A stretch of 30,846 bases of DNA from Hypsibius dujardini (Eukaryota; Tardigrada; Eutardigrada; Parachela; Hypsibiidae), in assembly GCA_001579985.1 (NCBI GenBank), contig LRSR01011686.1, positions 1 through 30,846 of the forward strand, written 5' to 3'. Under the pieces are notes generated by a model. That model saw only the letters and a program-made list of their open reading frames with translations. It ran no database searches and was not told the DNA's origin. Numbering within the stretch: the stretch's first letter is position 1; each line of letters begins with the position of its first letter. The position numbers and the translations under genes were made by a program. Positions 11,971 to 22,000 of this stretch are shown here, piece by piece.

Positions 11971-12491
11971 GTAAAGGTATGATACTTTTATTGTATATAA
12001 ATTAAATCTAACTATATATACTGATGTAACTAAGTTTGATATATGGTGATAAAACCATTATCGTAAATGCCTGGCGAAGGTCTTTTTTTTCAAAGGCGAA
12101 ATGCTTTTTCAAGAGGTACGGTATAATTATGATAGCATCGTCATCACAGGAAAATAAGTAAATAAAACTCTGAATGTAAATACTGCTAGCGTACTTCATA
12201 CCTGAGTGCCATGCCCATAGCAAAAAGATAAGTATGAATTAATTTTTTTACCGGGAGTTCCTTTTTGAATCATTGGAGAATTGCGGAATAAGTTGGGAAT
12301 TTGCTACTTGATAAACTCAACACTAAGGTTATATGCGACGATTTTAGTCCTTTCATGTACCTCGGATCATTCGTTTGTTTAAACTCTATAATTCACTTCA
12401 TCTTTCACGATTCTTTTTTGATTGGAGAAGCTAATGCCAGGTTTACTTAATCCAGCTTTGATCATTTCCAAAGATCGGGTCGTAAGATAAG
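11971..12491. other. Copied intron fragment and duplication junction
   Basis: Sequence to 12476 matches the start of intron 1 of the downstream gene (14776-15284), for example GATTGCGGAATAAGTTGGGA versus ATTGCGGAATAAGTTGGGAA. Bases 12477-12491 (GGGTCGTAAGATAAG) match neither parent and form the junction to the DNAJC19 exon 2 fragment. No gene is seen. Confidence 0.75.
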
Positions 12492-12906
12492 ATCCTTGGA
12501 ATCAGGTACTAACTGTTAGCTGTTAGCAGTCGATTTTCTATAAATAATGTAAAAACAGCGCTCGTTCATTTAGTCACACAAGACCCTCTGGCCTGCATAT
12601 GTGTTATTTGTAACGTGCGTCTCGTATTGTGGTTTTCTTTTCTCCCTTTAGTCCAGTCTCACCACGGTTGAAGATTAGCCAGGCCTACAAAAAAGCTGAT
12701 GGTCATCAATCATCCTGACAGCGGTACTAAGACCATTGCTGTTTATGTACGGGGTACGGACCGATTCCGGTATGAAATCTCGCAAGCTAGTATGAATTGA
12801 TATTTTATTGTTGTGGTCTGCGTTTTCCCAAGCAGGTGGATCGCCGTACCTGGCTGCGAAGGTCAACGAAGCGAAGGACATCCTCGAAGGACGTGGGCGA
12901 ATGTGA
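12492..12906 (+). pseudogene. Truncated, frameshifted DNAJC19 fragment
   Basis: It contains the end of exon 2 (12492-12505), a copy of intron 2, exon 3 (about 12653-12724), a copy of intron 3 and exon 4 (12836-12906). Exon 3 carries an extra A in the AAAAA run near 12691, which shifts the frame into an early TGA, plus six substitutions against the functional exon. Exons 1 and most of 2 are absent. Exon 4, by contrast, is identical to the functional exon over its full 71 bp including the stop, although the introns around it have diverged. Confidence 0.9.
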
Positions 12907-13183
12907 TGTATAATTGGATCACATTGTTTGGATTCGAACTGAAGATGCCGGACGGCAAAAAAATTACCTACAATCTCCGTTTCAATATTTGCCAACCAAG
13001 AAATTCGCTTACTTTTAGTACTGTACTATCTCAAGTATTAGCTTTGTATTGCAGTAAGCAACATTGTGATAGGTTCCTGCGAAGAATGGAGAAAATTGTA
13101 TTCTGCTCTGGAATAGGTTTACATGTTTAGTGGAGAAGCTGGTGACGGCTTTAAGCAATAAGCATGGCACTACTTATTACTCT

Positions 13184-13620
13184 GGACGATTTCAAGAGGA
13201 GGAACCCAGAATGTTTCCGCCTTATATTTTTTAATAGAGCTATTACTTAGGATGATTTCAAAATTAATTTCATCGGTCAAGATATGACAGCGCTTTTTTT
13301 GGCAGAATTTCGGAAACGGCGCGTAGCTCCGCCCCGTGACCGACAGTCAAAAAGATTCTTCTAAGCGCCAAACCATTTGAAATTGATTTTTGAGACGAAT
13401 ATATCAAAATTCGTTAAATTAAACTATTCTGCAAACATGATTTTTACGGTAAAAATTTGGCAAAGTGAAATCTTCCAGTGTTTTTTCCAAACTCGAGATT
13501 TTCTAAAAAAAAATTTTCACATCCTGGCCAATAAAATTAATTTTGAAAATCATCCTAATTATAGCTCTATTAAAAACATATAAAGGGGAAACATTCGGGG
13601 TCCCTCCTGAAAATCGTCCC
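13184..13620. repeat. Foldback 3: inverted repeat in unit 2
   Basis: The left arm (about 13184-13300) starts GGACGATTT and contains CAGAATGTTTCC and TTCAAAATTAATTT. The right arm (about 13505-13620) is its diverged reverse complement, ending AAAATCGTCC. About 200 bp separate the arms and include, at 13325-13400, a diverged copy of the right-arm centre of foldback 1 (TAGCTCCGCCCC, then AAAAGATTCTTCT). The left arm has a collinear counterpart in unit 1 at about 9528-9660, so part of the structure predates the duplication. Confidence 0.75.
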
Positions 13621-13980
13621 AAGTTAAATGTAATACTAGTATTTTGCGGGCAAAGTTTGGATAATTCATAAGAAAACTACAGTACACGTGCCCAAAATAC
13701 ATCGACGCCAATGGACTGCAGATACGTCGCATATACTATCAATGTTTTGTGCACTGAAGCAACATATTATATTTTGTTAGAAATAATATAATTTTTTTAT
13801 TAAGACGAGGGTGTGAGCCAGCAAATATTTAAAGCGTGCTTCGTTAATTCTGTTAGTAAACATGTTTTTTTTGTAGAATCATTGAGGCACAAACATCGTC
13901 ACGTAAATAAATCTTTGCCCGACACAAAAAATTACCAGTATCAAAGTACTGTACCGTACCGAGCAGAAGGCTGTCGTCCG

Positions 13981-14100
13981 GTCAGTCGCGTGAGTCTTTG
14001 ACGTAGTGTGTTTTTGCCGAGGGTTGAAGTGAACGGAAAGTTCCAATGACCGATTACGCCTCGTCAACAACGCAGGTGAACAATGTGAAAGCAAAAGACA
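13981..14100 (+). promoter_or_regulatory. Candidate promoter and 5' UTR exon of the charged-protein gene
   Basis: A TCAGTC initiator-like site (13981-13986) in G+C-richer sequence is followed by a possible UTR exon ending at the donor GCAG|GTGAAC (14072). It could splice to the acceptor TTTTAG (14354) just upstream of the ATG at 14368. An upstream ATG at 14046 is out of frame with the main protein and would behave as a short uORF. No TATA box was seen. All of this is inferred from motifs. Confidence 0.3.
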
Positions 14101-14367
14101 TTTACCGCACATACCACGGCAGGAAAATATGTCGACTGATTGTTGTTATAAATGTCAGCTCACTCACTCCGTGAGAACTAACAAATACTTTTGAATATTT
14201 TTTACGCTTATTTGCCAAAATAATTCTCCCGTAGGAGTATCACTAAACGTACGAATTATCGAAATTGTAAGTGAACAAACCAATGACACGAAATTTACGC
14301 CGAAAAATACTTATTTTGCGATGAAGTTGTGCAATTTTCTAATAAATGTTTTAGATTTTCGGTAGAC

Positions 14368-16237
14368 ATGGAGAAGGAAAGTCAAAAATCTGAAGCGCAG
14401 TCGCCGGAGCGGACCGATTGCGGCATCTACGCCGGCGTGGAGAAGTACGCCAAGGAGGACGACCCGAAGGATAACGTGGCCTACGACCCGGCGACCGGTG
14501 AGCAGACTGGCGCGGGAGTGCCTCCGACCACGGCGGAGTTGTCGCATCGTTCAAAAACCGACGGACGGGAAACAGTCGGTTATGCACCGAAGAGTAGTCA
14601 CAATGAGAAGATAGTTAATGAGACAGGAGCTTCAATTGAGCCCGATGAGGTGACGAAACGAGCGGTCGTTCCGGCACCGGCGCCGACGCGGGAACACTTG
14701 ATTGAGAATTATCCGCATGTGTTTCCAAAGCTGGAACAACAGGCTGCTGCGGATGCGAAGCAGAAGGCAGAGGAGGTAAAGGTATGGTACTTCTATTCTA
14801 TGTAAACTAAGGTTAACTATATATACTGATCTAACTATACAAGTTTTATATAAATATATCGTAAATGCTTTGCCATGGTCGTTTTTAGAAGTTCGAGTGC
14901 TTTTTTCAAGAAGTTCAATATTCTTATAGCATTGTCAACACAGGAAAATAATTAAATAAAACTCGGAATGTTGAGGTTGCCACAGTACTTTATTACGGAT
15001 TCATTGATTCGACACGCCCACTGCAAAAAGATAAGTTAGTGATAACATTTTTACCGGCAGTTTCTGTCCGACTGGCTGAAGGATTGCGGAATAAGTTGGG
15101 AATTTCCAACTTGATAAACGCAACATTGGGTTATTTGCGATGACGTTTGGTCCATACATGTACCTCGTATCATTCGTTTCTTTCAACCTTATAATAAATT
15201 CACCTTATCTTTGCACATTTTTTTCTTGATTGAAGAAGCTTATACCGGGCTTACTTAATCCAGCTTTAATCATTTCCAAAGATCCGTTCATATTCGAGGA
15301 CTTGTTTCGCCTTTTGTCTAGGCTAAAGCGTAAAAGCTAACAGTTCCCGGACTTGCCCTAATTCCTGCAATTTTTAATCAAAACGGTTAAGCACTTACGT
15401 AGATCTGCTTGAGTAATCGTGGATAACGATTTGCACATACTTGAACCATATTTGTTTTGGGTTTTTTCATATTAGGAAGCAGAGAAGAATAGCTCGGGCA
15501 GCAGCTCGGGCTCCGACTCTGACGACGAAGGCAGCCCTACAAATTCTACGCCACCAGTTACTGGTTACACGGCGGCTGGTGACGCGACTGACAAAAAGCA
15601 TCACAAGAAACAACATAAATCTCATGACAAAAATCATCATCTCCACCATCAAGAGAAGGACGAGTCGTCCCCCGACGCGGATGGCAAAATCCACCGGGGA
15701 CCAATCAAAGCCATCGCTCACGTCCTTCATCTGGACCGTCACGACCGCAAGGTAAAAAGGGAAGAAAAGGAGCAGGAAACGAAGGAAATGCGAGAGCGAA
15801 GGAGGAATATTAAGACACGAAACGAACGGTTGGAACATGGAGTAAACGAACTGACCCAAACAGAAGAGACTTCGAGGATTGAGGAGGATTCTGAATTGGG
15901 AAAGCGGAGCAATGAAGGTGTCTCAGAAGGTGGAGCCGTGAGTGACGCGAGGGCACCGAAGGAGGCGATTCCATTGGAGATTTTGAATCCGGAAGGGTTG
16001 GAGCGGAAGGAGAAGGAGGATGCGTTGCTCAAAAGTGGCGGGGACTTTGAAGAACTAGCTTGGCGGAAGGATGAGGGAGTGAAAATACCGGCGGATCGGG
16101 TGGATAACTTGATTCAAACAGAAAAGGCGAGAGTGAAAGCCGGTTTGCCGGCCAAGGAGCCGGAAAAAGATTTGAAGATGGCATTCCACACGGCCGACTC
16201 GTTCGACCGTTTGGATAAAGTGACACAAGTCGAATGA
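14368..16237 (+). CDS. Unrecognised highly charged, low-complexity protein (389 aa)
   Basis: I do not recognise the family. Two coding exons join in phase 0: 14368-14775 (136 codons) and 15476-16237 (253 codons plus TGA); a donor six bases later (14781) would add Val-Lys. The protein is strongly hydrophilic, rich in Lys, Glu, Asp and Ser with almost no Cys or Trp. Exon 1 encodes acidic/basic segments such as EKYAKEDDPKD and a conserved-looking ENYPHVFPKLEQQAAADAK. Exon 2 encodes a Ser/Asp run (SSGSSSGSDSDDE), a His/Lys-rich stretch (KKHHKKQHKSHDKNHHLHHQ) and a probable helix (KREEKEQETKEMRERRR). There is no signal peptide or membrane segment. The composition suggests an intrinsically disordered protein and superficially recalls LEA or other heat-soluble proteins, but no LEA repeat is visible. 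A frameshifted exon 1 copy lies at 11567. Confidence 0.85.
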
Positions 16238-16437
16238 GTATTATAATGTTTTATTATAACTGGAACTACACTTAAGTCGTGAGTGAACTATGAGATGATT
16301 GATTCCTTACCGCTAGGTCGTGCAATTACCCGATTTTTATCCATCGGAAACTCAAATGTTTTCGCTTGACTCGCAGGCGTTCTATTTATTTGTCCATACT
16401 TTTTAACAATCTCCACTGATAAAAATATTCTGAACAT
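16238..16437. other. 3' flank of the charged-protein gene
   Basis: A/T-rich sequence directly after the stop (TTATAATGTTTTATTATAAC) may contain the 3' UTR; no canonical AATAAA is seen before foldback 2 starts at 16438. No other feature was recognised. Confidence 0.4.
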
Positions 16438-16897
16438 CTCACAAGGAAATGAAACCACTTTGGACGGCGGTTTTCTTTATATCTGTTTGCTGTTACTGGT
16501 GCACTATTGCCTGGTCTCTTCGATTCCATCGAGAAAATCGGTAGAAAACTAGAAATACTGTATTAAATAAATAAAAACTGACTAGTGATGGTATATAGGG
16601 AGCGCTGTTTATGTTACCGCTTCTGTGAATTAATCATTTATTAAAATGTGTTTGCGTTTATTCAATCGATCAGGCCCTTTAAAATCAAATAATCCATCAA
16701 TACATGTTTCAGTAACATACTGTAGACAGCGCCCTCTATAAATTACCACTTGTCAGTTTTTATTTCATTTAAAATATTAGTTCTGGTTTTCTGCCAATTT
16801 TCTCGACGGAATCGAAGAAACCAGGCAACAGTGCATCGGTAATAGCAAACAGATATAAAGAAATTCGCCGCCCAGAATGGTGTCATTTTCTTGTCAG
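16438..16897. repeat. Foldback 2: inverted repeat of 460 bp
   Basis: Arms of about 180 bp (16438-16617 and 16711-16897) are diverged reverse complements around a loop of about 90 bp. Matching segments include TTTATATCTGTTTGCT, TTGCCTGGT, TCTTCGATTCC and ATAAAAACTGAC. The ends are CTCACAAG at the left and CTGACAAG at the right in reverse complement, the same pair found at the ends of foldback 1. The first 45 bp of the two elements are weakly alignable, so they probably belong to one family. No coding capacity and no convincing target duplication were found. Confidence 0.85.
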
Positions 16898-16953
16898 TTA
16901 CACCACGCAGCTCCATTCCTGATTAAATTGACCGTCCACCAGCCGAAGTGTCT

Positions 16954-17064
16954 ATGAATAATCCGGAGCGACTCTCACTGGGCACACCGTTCATTCTCCG
17001 GGATGACCGTTCCGTGGACGACAAAACATTCGTGTCGAGTTTGGGCTGTCTCTATTTGAATTGA
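16954..17064 (+). other. Short open frame (36 codons), uncertain
   Basis: An ATG at 16954 opens a frame that starts MNNPERLSLGTPFILRDD, ends GCLYLN and stops at TGA 17062. Its codon composition and balanced sequence look more gene-like than the surrounding A/T-rich DNA. No homologue is recognised and no flanking splice sites are convincing. It may be a remnant exon or chance. Confidence 0.15.
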
Positions 17065-17274
17065 CCGAAAACTTTAACCGTTGCACGTGGATTGTGAGAA
17101 GGGTCTGGCAGATTCCTAGCCACCCGTTTCCATGCAAAAAACGAGTTAACTAACCGTGCAAATACGAAATACAGTACAGTATGACACAGCCTATTGGACT
17201 GCGATAGTTAGTTTCTCGTTTTCGTCCAAGAAAAACTGGCGGCTATGAATTGGACTACTATCCAAACAGGGAAT

Positions 17275-18965
17275 TGTTGGCCGCGTTTTGTTGGCTAAAC
17301 TGTGAAATGGCGGTATGTACAGCTGCTTGCAGGTTACTTGCAAACTTTTGATTTGGTGTGGTTTAACAAACAAGACTACACGTTGTTTGATTGGGGAAAA
17401 TTTCTAGATATGGAATTACTAGTACATTAACCCGATGTAGATCTGTACTTTTGTCAAGGTGTCGGACTGCTTGGCGATAAGGCAGGGGGCGACATCAACG
17501 ACCTGTTGGCTCCTGACTCCGATGTACAATCTCCCGACTCCGAAGGCCAGCATTGTGAAGAACACAGCCTGTCTTTGATGTGCAACAAAAACAAGGGAGA
17601 GGGCGAGCAGGGTTACGCATATAGCCGTGGATACATTTTCATCGTTCGAGGGTCCGGCATCATCAATATGTTTGCCCCTCTTTTTAGGTAAGTTAGGTTG
17701 GACATTGTTTGTGCTTTAGAAAGCAACTCCTGTGCACCCTTTGCGGAATAAGGAAGCAAAATTGTAACCCCCCCCCCACGTTGTTATCCACCACCACTAC
17801 GAAAACTGAAGCCTTCTTTTCGAACTATATTTAGGGCTAAAAGCTTGAGTAAGGTCTACTTAATTCTGGTGGTGTGGCTTTACCAACGCCTGCAAAGCCT
17901 TCCGGAATGCCAATGGAAGAATTTCCATTTAGCTTATGAAAATATGGTAATTATACCCCTACTAGCAAATGGAATCTCTTATCGGTATGCCATGTTTATT
18001 ACAGGTCACAATTTTTCTTTAATTAGCTCAATCGCCTGAAGGCATCAAAACAGCCGCTTCTTCTACCGGCGCCATATGACAGAATGTGGCAGAGAATCTC
18101 GAAATTGATTGACGGTCTCCACATCAGAAACCACAAGGACCCTGCCTGCGAGAACCTGTACCATCCAGATAAATTCAGCGCTACTCTCGGCCTCGGCTTT
18201 GCTCGGAATACTATAGCCGCAGAACAAACATTGAGCTGGCTCGTTAAATATAAAAAACAGCTCAATTCAATGTCTAGAGAACACCAGATATTTTTTCTAC
18301 ATCGTCTTATTGTTAACCGTAACCGACTTATTATGGAGTGCTTAGCGAAAGGCGAAAAAGTAGTGGGACCCGGAAGGAGGAATTTCGTTGAATATAACGT
18401 AGAATAATTAGCACATAGACCTGTAATTTTTTGTGTGATTCCATATGTTTAAGTCCTTTGTGATGCTCGAATTGTAACTGCTGCTTGATAATAATTTTAT
18501 GAATGCAGTAATTCTTTTTACTAGGCCATGGCAAGGCAGTAATATGGCTTTTGTTAGTGTTTCCACTGTTTCCAGCGTTTCCAACGTAGGCAAGGCTGTT
18601 TCTAGTGTTTCCACGGTCGCCAAATATGATCATCCCTTCCGAATCGGAGGCTATTGCGTTTTCAACGCAAATTCAGTGGAGGTAAGACTGTTGTCAGTTT
18701 CCATAGTCGCCTATCGCATCCGTGTACCGACCACGGCAGTGGACGCGATTTTCACATTGTGTACGGATCGTGCCACTTCTGAAAATTTCACACCGGCTTA
18801 ACGATCAATCAACTCGATTTACGCATTACGAATTGCCCAGAAATCTTGATTTGTTGTCGTTTTTCTTTCTTTTTTTTCGTCAAATCAAAAGTTTGCAAGT
18901 AACCTGCACGTAGCTGTAATAGGATTTGACAGTGTAACATCAAAAGGAAGACTACCAATAAAGGT
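17275..18965. mobile_element. TIR-flanked element carrying a KDZ-like reading frame
   Basis: A segment at 17325-17355 (GGTTACTTGCAAACTTTTGA) recurs in inverted orientation at 18885-18905. Weaker inverted similarity extends outward for about 50 more bases on both sides (AAACTGTGAAAT versus ACACTGTCAAAT, reverse complement). These inverted repeats bracket the three-exon transposase-like frame 17458-18407. The element of about 1.7 kb is short for an autonomous KDZ transposon and is probably internally deleted. Exact ends and target duplication could not be fixed. Confidence 0.55.
17458..18407 (+). CDS. KDZ-type transposase-related protein (C-terminal part)
   Basis: Three exons join with consistent phases: about 17458-17687 (ending phase 2), 17835-17946 and 18027-18407 with a TAA stop. 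The joined protein contains AYENM, then LNRLKASKQPLLLPAPYDRM, IDGLHIRNHKDPACENLYHP, AAEQTLSWLVKYKKQL and FFLHRLIVNRNRLIMECLAKG. From memory this order (Asp/Asn-Met, Leu-His...Asn-His, Cys...Tyr-Pro, Glu-Gln...Trp, His-Arg...Asn-Arg) matches the C-terminal catalytic region of animal proteins of the Kyakuja-Dileera-Zisupton type. The large N-terminal part is absent and the start of the first exon is uncertain (TAA in frame at 17428). The frame is unbroken, so the piece may still be expressed or only recently inactive. Inverted repeats flank it. Confidence 0.55.
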
Positions 18966-19083
18966 TAGAAAAATCCATTACTTTTAAAATGCAAAAGTAG
19001 AGTGTACGTCGGTAGCAGTTCTTCCTTTCCTTTGTTAAATACACCATAAAATACAACAGGAGGCTTTGCCTACCTTTGTGGAT
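18408..19083. other. Right part of TIR element and intergenic DNA
   Basis: At 18555-18620 a short imperfect repeat of GTTTCCANNGTNTCC units occurs (four to five units, echoed near 18690), readable in frame as Val-Ser-rich peptide but without gene context. The right inverted repeat of the KDZ-like element lies at about 18885-18965. The rest, up to the stop of the kinase gene at 19084, shows nothing recognisable. Confidence 0.5.
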
Positions 19084-22000
19084 TCAAAGCAGAGGAAGCA
19101 GACTCTCTATTTCTTCCAGAGTGAACATTTCTTCAGATGGAAACAAAGTGTTCTCAAACGTAACGAAACGGTTGATTTCTCCCTCTTCGTATTTCTTTGT
19201 CAGGTTTGGCTTCTCTCGCAATAGCTGTCGAACTCCTTCAAATTCGGGTGCCATGTAAAGCTTATATAAGTACTGGCATTCGTCTTTCGTAAGTCCGTCC
19301 CAGTTACAGTTTTCAGTGTTTGTTTTGGTTTTATTTCGTAGACCACGGTGCAGTCCAAGCCAAATCAAATGTTGAATCTCACCAAATAGGTTCTGCATTC
19401 TTTCCGGCGGGGCCAGGGTACTTCCTTCATTGAACGTGATGATTCTCAAAGCAGGCATGGTGGAAAAAATTTCGTTTCGGAGGATCACGTTTGTGCATGC
19501 TGTGAAGTCCAAATCAACAAGCTTCGATAACTCCACGCGTGATAGTAGCGAACCGTCAAATTTGTCGATCGATTCGATCGTCAGAGCCATCATGTTATCG
19601 GACAGCGTTGTGAGAAGATCACGTTCGAAAATGTCGACGCCGTTGACAACCACATGAATAGGATTGTTGTTGCAGATAGTTCCCACATCTACAATTTCAC
19701 TGATCATGTTGTTGATTTCCGAATCCTTTTGTTCAAGGTTTTTGATTTTCAGATCCAATCGTATAATTCCGTTCCTGTAAGGATGGCTAATTCTTTGACT
19801 TCGCTTGACAATCTCGAGCGAACTGATTGACGGAGGGGTTATTCGAAAAAAGGGAAGAGCAAATTGCTGCGGGATTCTTGGTATTAATGATTGAGCTAGA
19901 AAGGCAGAAGATGCATCGTGACCTTCGCTCTTCCACCAGAAAGATCCATCTGAAAAAGACCAGATTTCTCCTGGGAGTTTATGCTCCGTTATCCACGGTC
20001 TTTCCTCTAAAAATTTTCGGACGTACGTCCAATCGATGTCCTTCTGTAAACGGTAAAATTGATTTGAAAGGTCATTCGGGCTGAGCTCTTTGCAATTGTG
20101 ATGCACAGACAGCAATTGTAGAAGTGGTAAGTTATCGAACACGCCATCCTCCAATCGGGATATTGTTGTGTAGTCCATGATAATTGATCGTAAATTCACA
20201 CACGCATCTAGGGAACCTTTAGTCAGCACGAGATCCATGCATCGTTGGAATCGCAGCTCAAGAAGATTTGGTAGATTAAATTTCTTGATCTGGAGATCAT
20301 TACATACTCCATTGTGGACTAACGTTAGAATGCAGATCGAATCCCGAAGAGGAAATATTTCGTCGTTTAAATCTTTCCGATTGCCATCTAGTATTAGTCG
20401 AATTGGATGGGACTTTTGTAGTCTGGCCAAATGCGTGATCAACTCCTTGAACTTAGGCGAGGGAACGCTGTTTCTGCAATATATGTTCCACAGTCCTCTT
20501 TCAATAGAAGCTGACAAGTCTTCTCTACATGAATCGACAATTTGTTGGACTGCCGCTTCTTCGGCAGCCGAAATGGAATTCATGTCGAAATGTGGCATGG
20601 CGACCGAAGCCTCGCAATGAGTGGGGTTTGTGAGGTTCTCGAAAAAATCATTTGGTGCTTCTTCAAAGTTATACGTTGATCGAAACTTCCCTATGTTCCA
20701 TATTTCAAAACCATCTATACCCAAATTTATTAGATGCGGATTATTATGGAGGTGCGACCTTAGCCAACTGTATTCAGCCGAATGAAGAACTTTCAGCTGC
20801 TTGCTGGCCAGATACTGGACGTCGGGCACTATTTCTTTTCCCAAATATCGCATGTTCAGTCCAAAGAAGCGAAGACCAGGGAGATTATTCAGAAAGTTTT
20901 CCTGCAGCGATTCAATGGTGCTCGAAAAAAATGTTATCGTTTTCAGATTTGGCAGCCCATCAAAATGGCCATTGTAGAGACGAATTCCGTTACAGTACAA
21001 AAAAGAAAGATGGATAAGATTAGGCAGGGATATTTCTGTGAGTAAAACGCTATTAAACCCATGTGCTTCATTGAACATTAATTCGATGACATACGGACTA
21101 ATATCCTGCAGGAAGGACTGGAGTTGGATGTTGCTTATTTTTGTGGCAAGGTACGGTAATTCCACCCTAATGTAGATGACTTTCCCAATTTTGTTGTAGA
21201 TCTTAATTGCATTTTTCATGTCGGAAATGAATTTTTCGTTGTCAGAAGTCCAAATACCAGGCCATTTATAAGACAGACTTACAAATTTTCCCGGTGGCTG
21301 ACTGTGTTCCCATCGACAGCCTCCCACACTCAACAGCTGCAAATCCTCTTCACTAAACAAATCAAGTTCAGGCAATGCATTTATCTCGATCTTGCGGTCG
21401 AAGTACGGTGCCCGCAGCAGATTTTCCGCAGAGGGACGCGCTTGCTGGTTCAAAGTTAGACACTGGTCAACAAGGTCCTTCAAATTGGGAGCGATCCAAT
21501 CTGGGACCTTCTGCACCCCGCCTCTTTTCAGCAAGCGTTCCAGTTCATGATATTTATCTCCTTGTACAATCAAAATCTCATCTTTCCCTTCAAGTTCCTT
21601 GAGTACAATTTCAACATCACGTGGATAAGTTTTAGCAGCTAAATCCAGAATCACACAACCGAGACTCCAAATATCCGTTTTGCGACCCACACATTCTTTG
21701 TGTGCCTTCGAATCTCCGTCAAATAAAAAAATCGCCATTTCGGGTGAAACATACGGCATAGATCCTTTGAATTTGTTAACATCACCAATTCTCGTGATCG
21801 CATTTGAAAGAATTATGGGGTCATCGAAATCGCAAATCTTTAACTTGCCAGCTCCAAATCGATGGGCGTTAAACAATAGAATATTACTCGGCTTGAGATC
21901 AGTGTGAATGATCCGAAGGTTGTGTAAATAACTCAGTCCTTGCAGAACTTGCTTGATATATATTGGAACGTGGGAAGCCGGTATTTCTTCAACGAGGAGA

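Larger units (their letters stand above)
8844..12476 (+). repeat. Tandem duplication unit 1 (3.6 kb)
   Basis: Unit 1 starts in the last 14 bases of DNAJC19 exon 2 (ATCCTTGGAATCAG) and runs through DNAJC19 exons 3-4, intergenic DNA and a copy of exon 1 of the downstream gene, into that gene's intron 1 (ending TTTCCAAAGATC). The same order recurs in unit 2. Alignable blocks are 8844-9660 with 12492-13315, and 11475-12476 with 14270-15284. The middle is unit-specific, partly because of a piggyBac-type MITE at 9739-10393. Confidence 0.9.
12492..15284 (+). repeat. Tandem duplication unit 2 (2.8 kb)
   Basis: The second unit has the same order as 8844-12476: the last bases of DNAJC19 exon 2, its introns 2-3 and exons 3-4, flank, then exon 1 and part of intron 1 of the charged-protein gene. 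It differs by many substitutions and indels, lacks the piggyBac-type MITE, and contains foldback 3 at 13184-13620. Confidence 0.9.

Noticed and set aside
14046-14160. Upstream ATG as the true start of the charged protein
   Set aside because: Splicing from the donor at 14072 to the acceptor at 14354 puts this ATG out of frame with the conserved protein, so it would be a uORF at most.
15467-15859. 130-codon open frame antisense to exon 2 of the charged-protein gene
   Set aside because: It is the mirror of a Lys/Glu/His-rich coding exon; the hydrophobic antisense translation is expected from codon composition.
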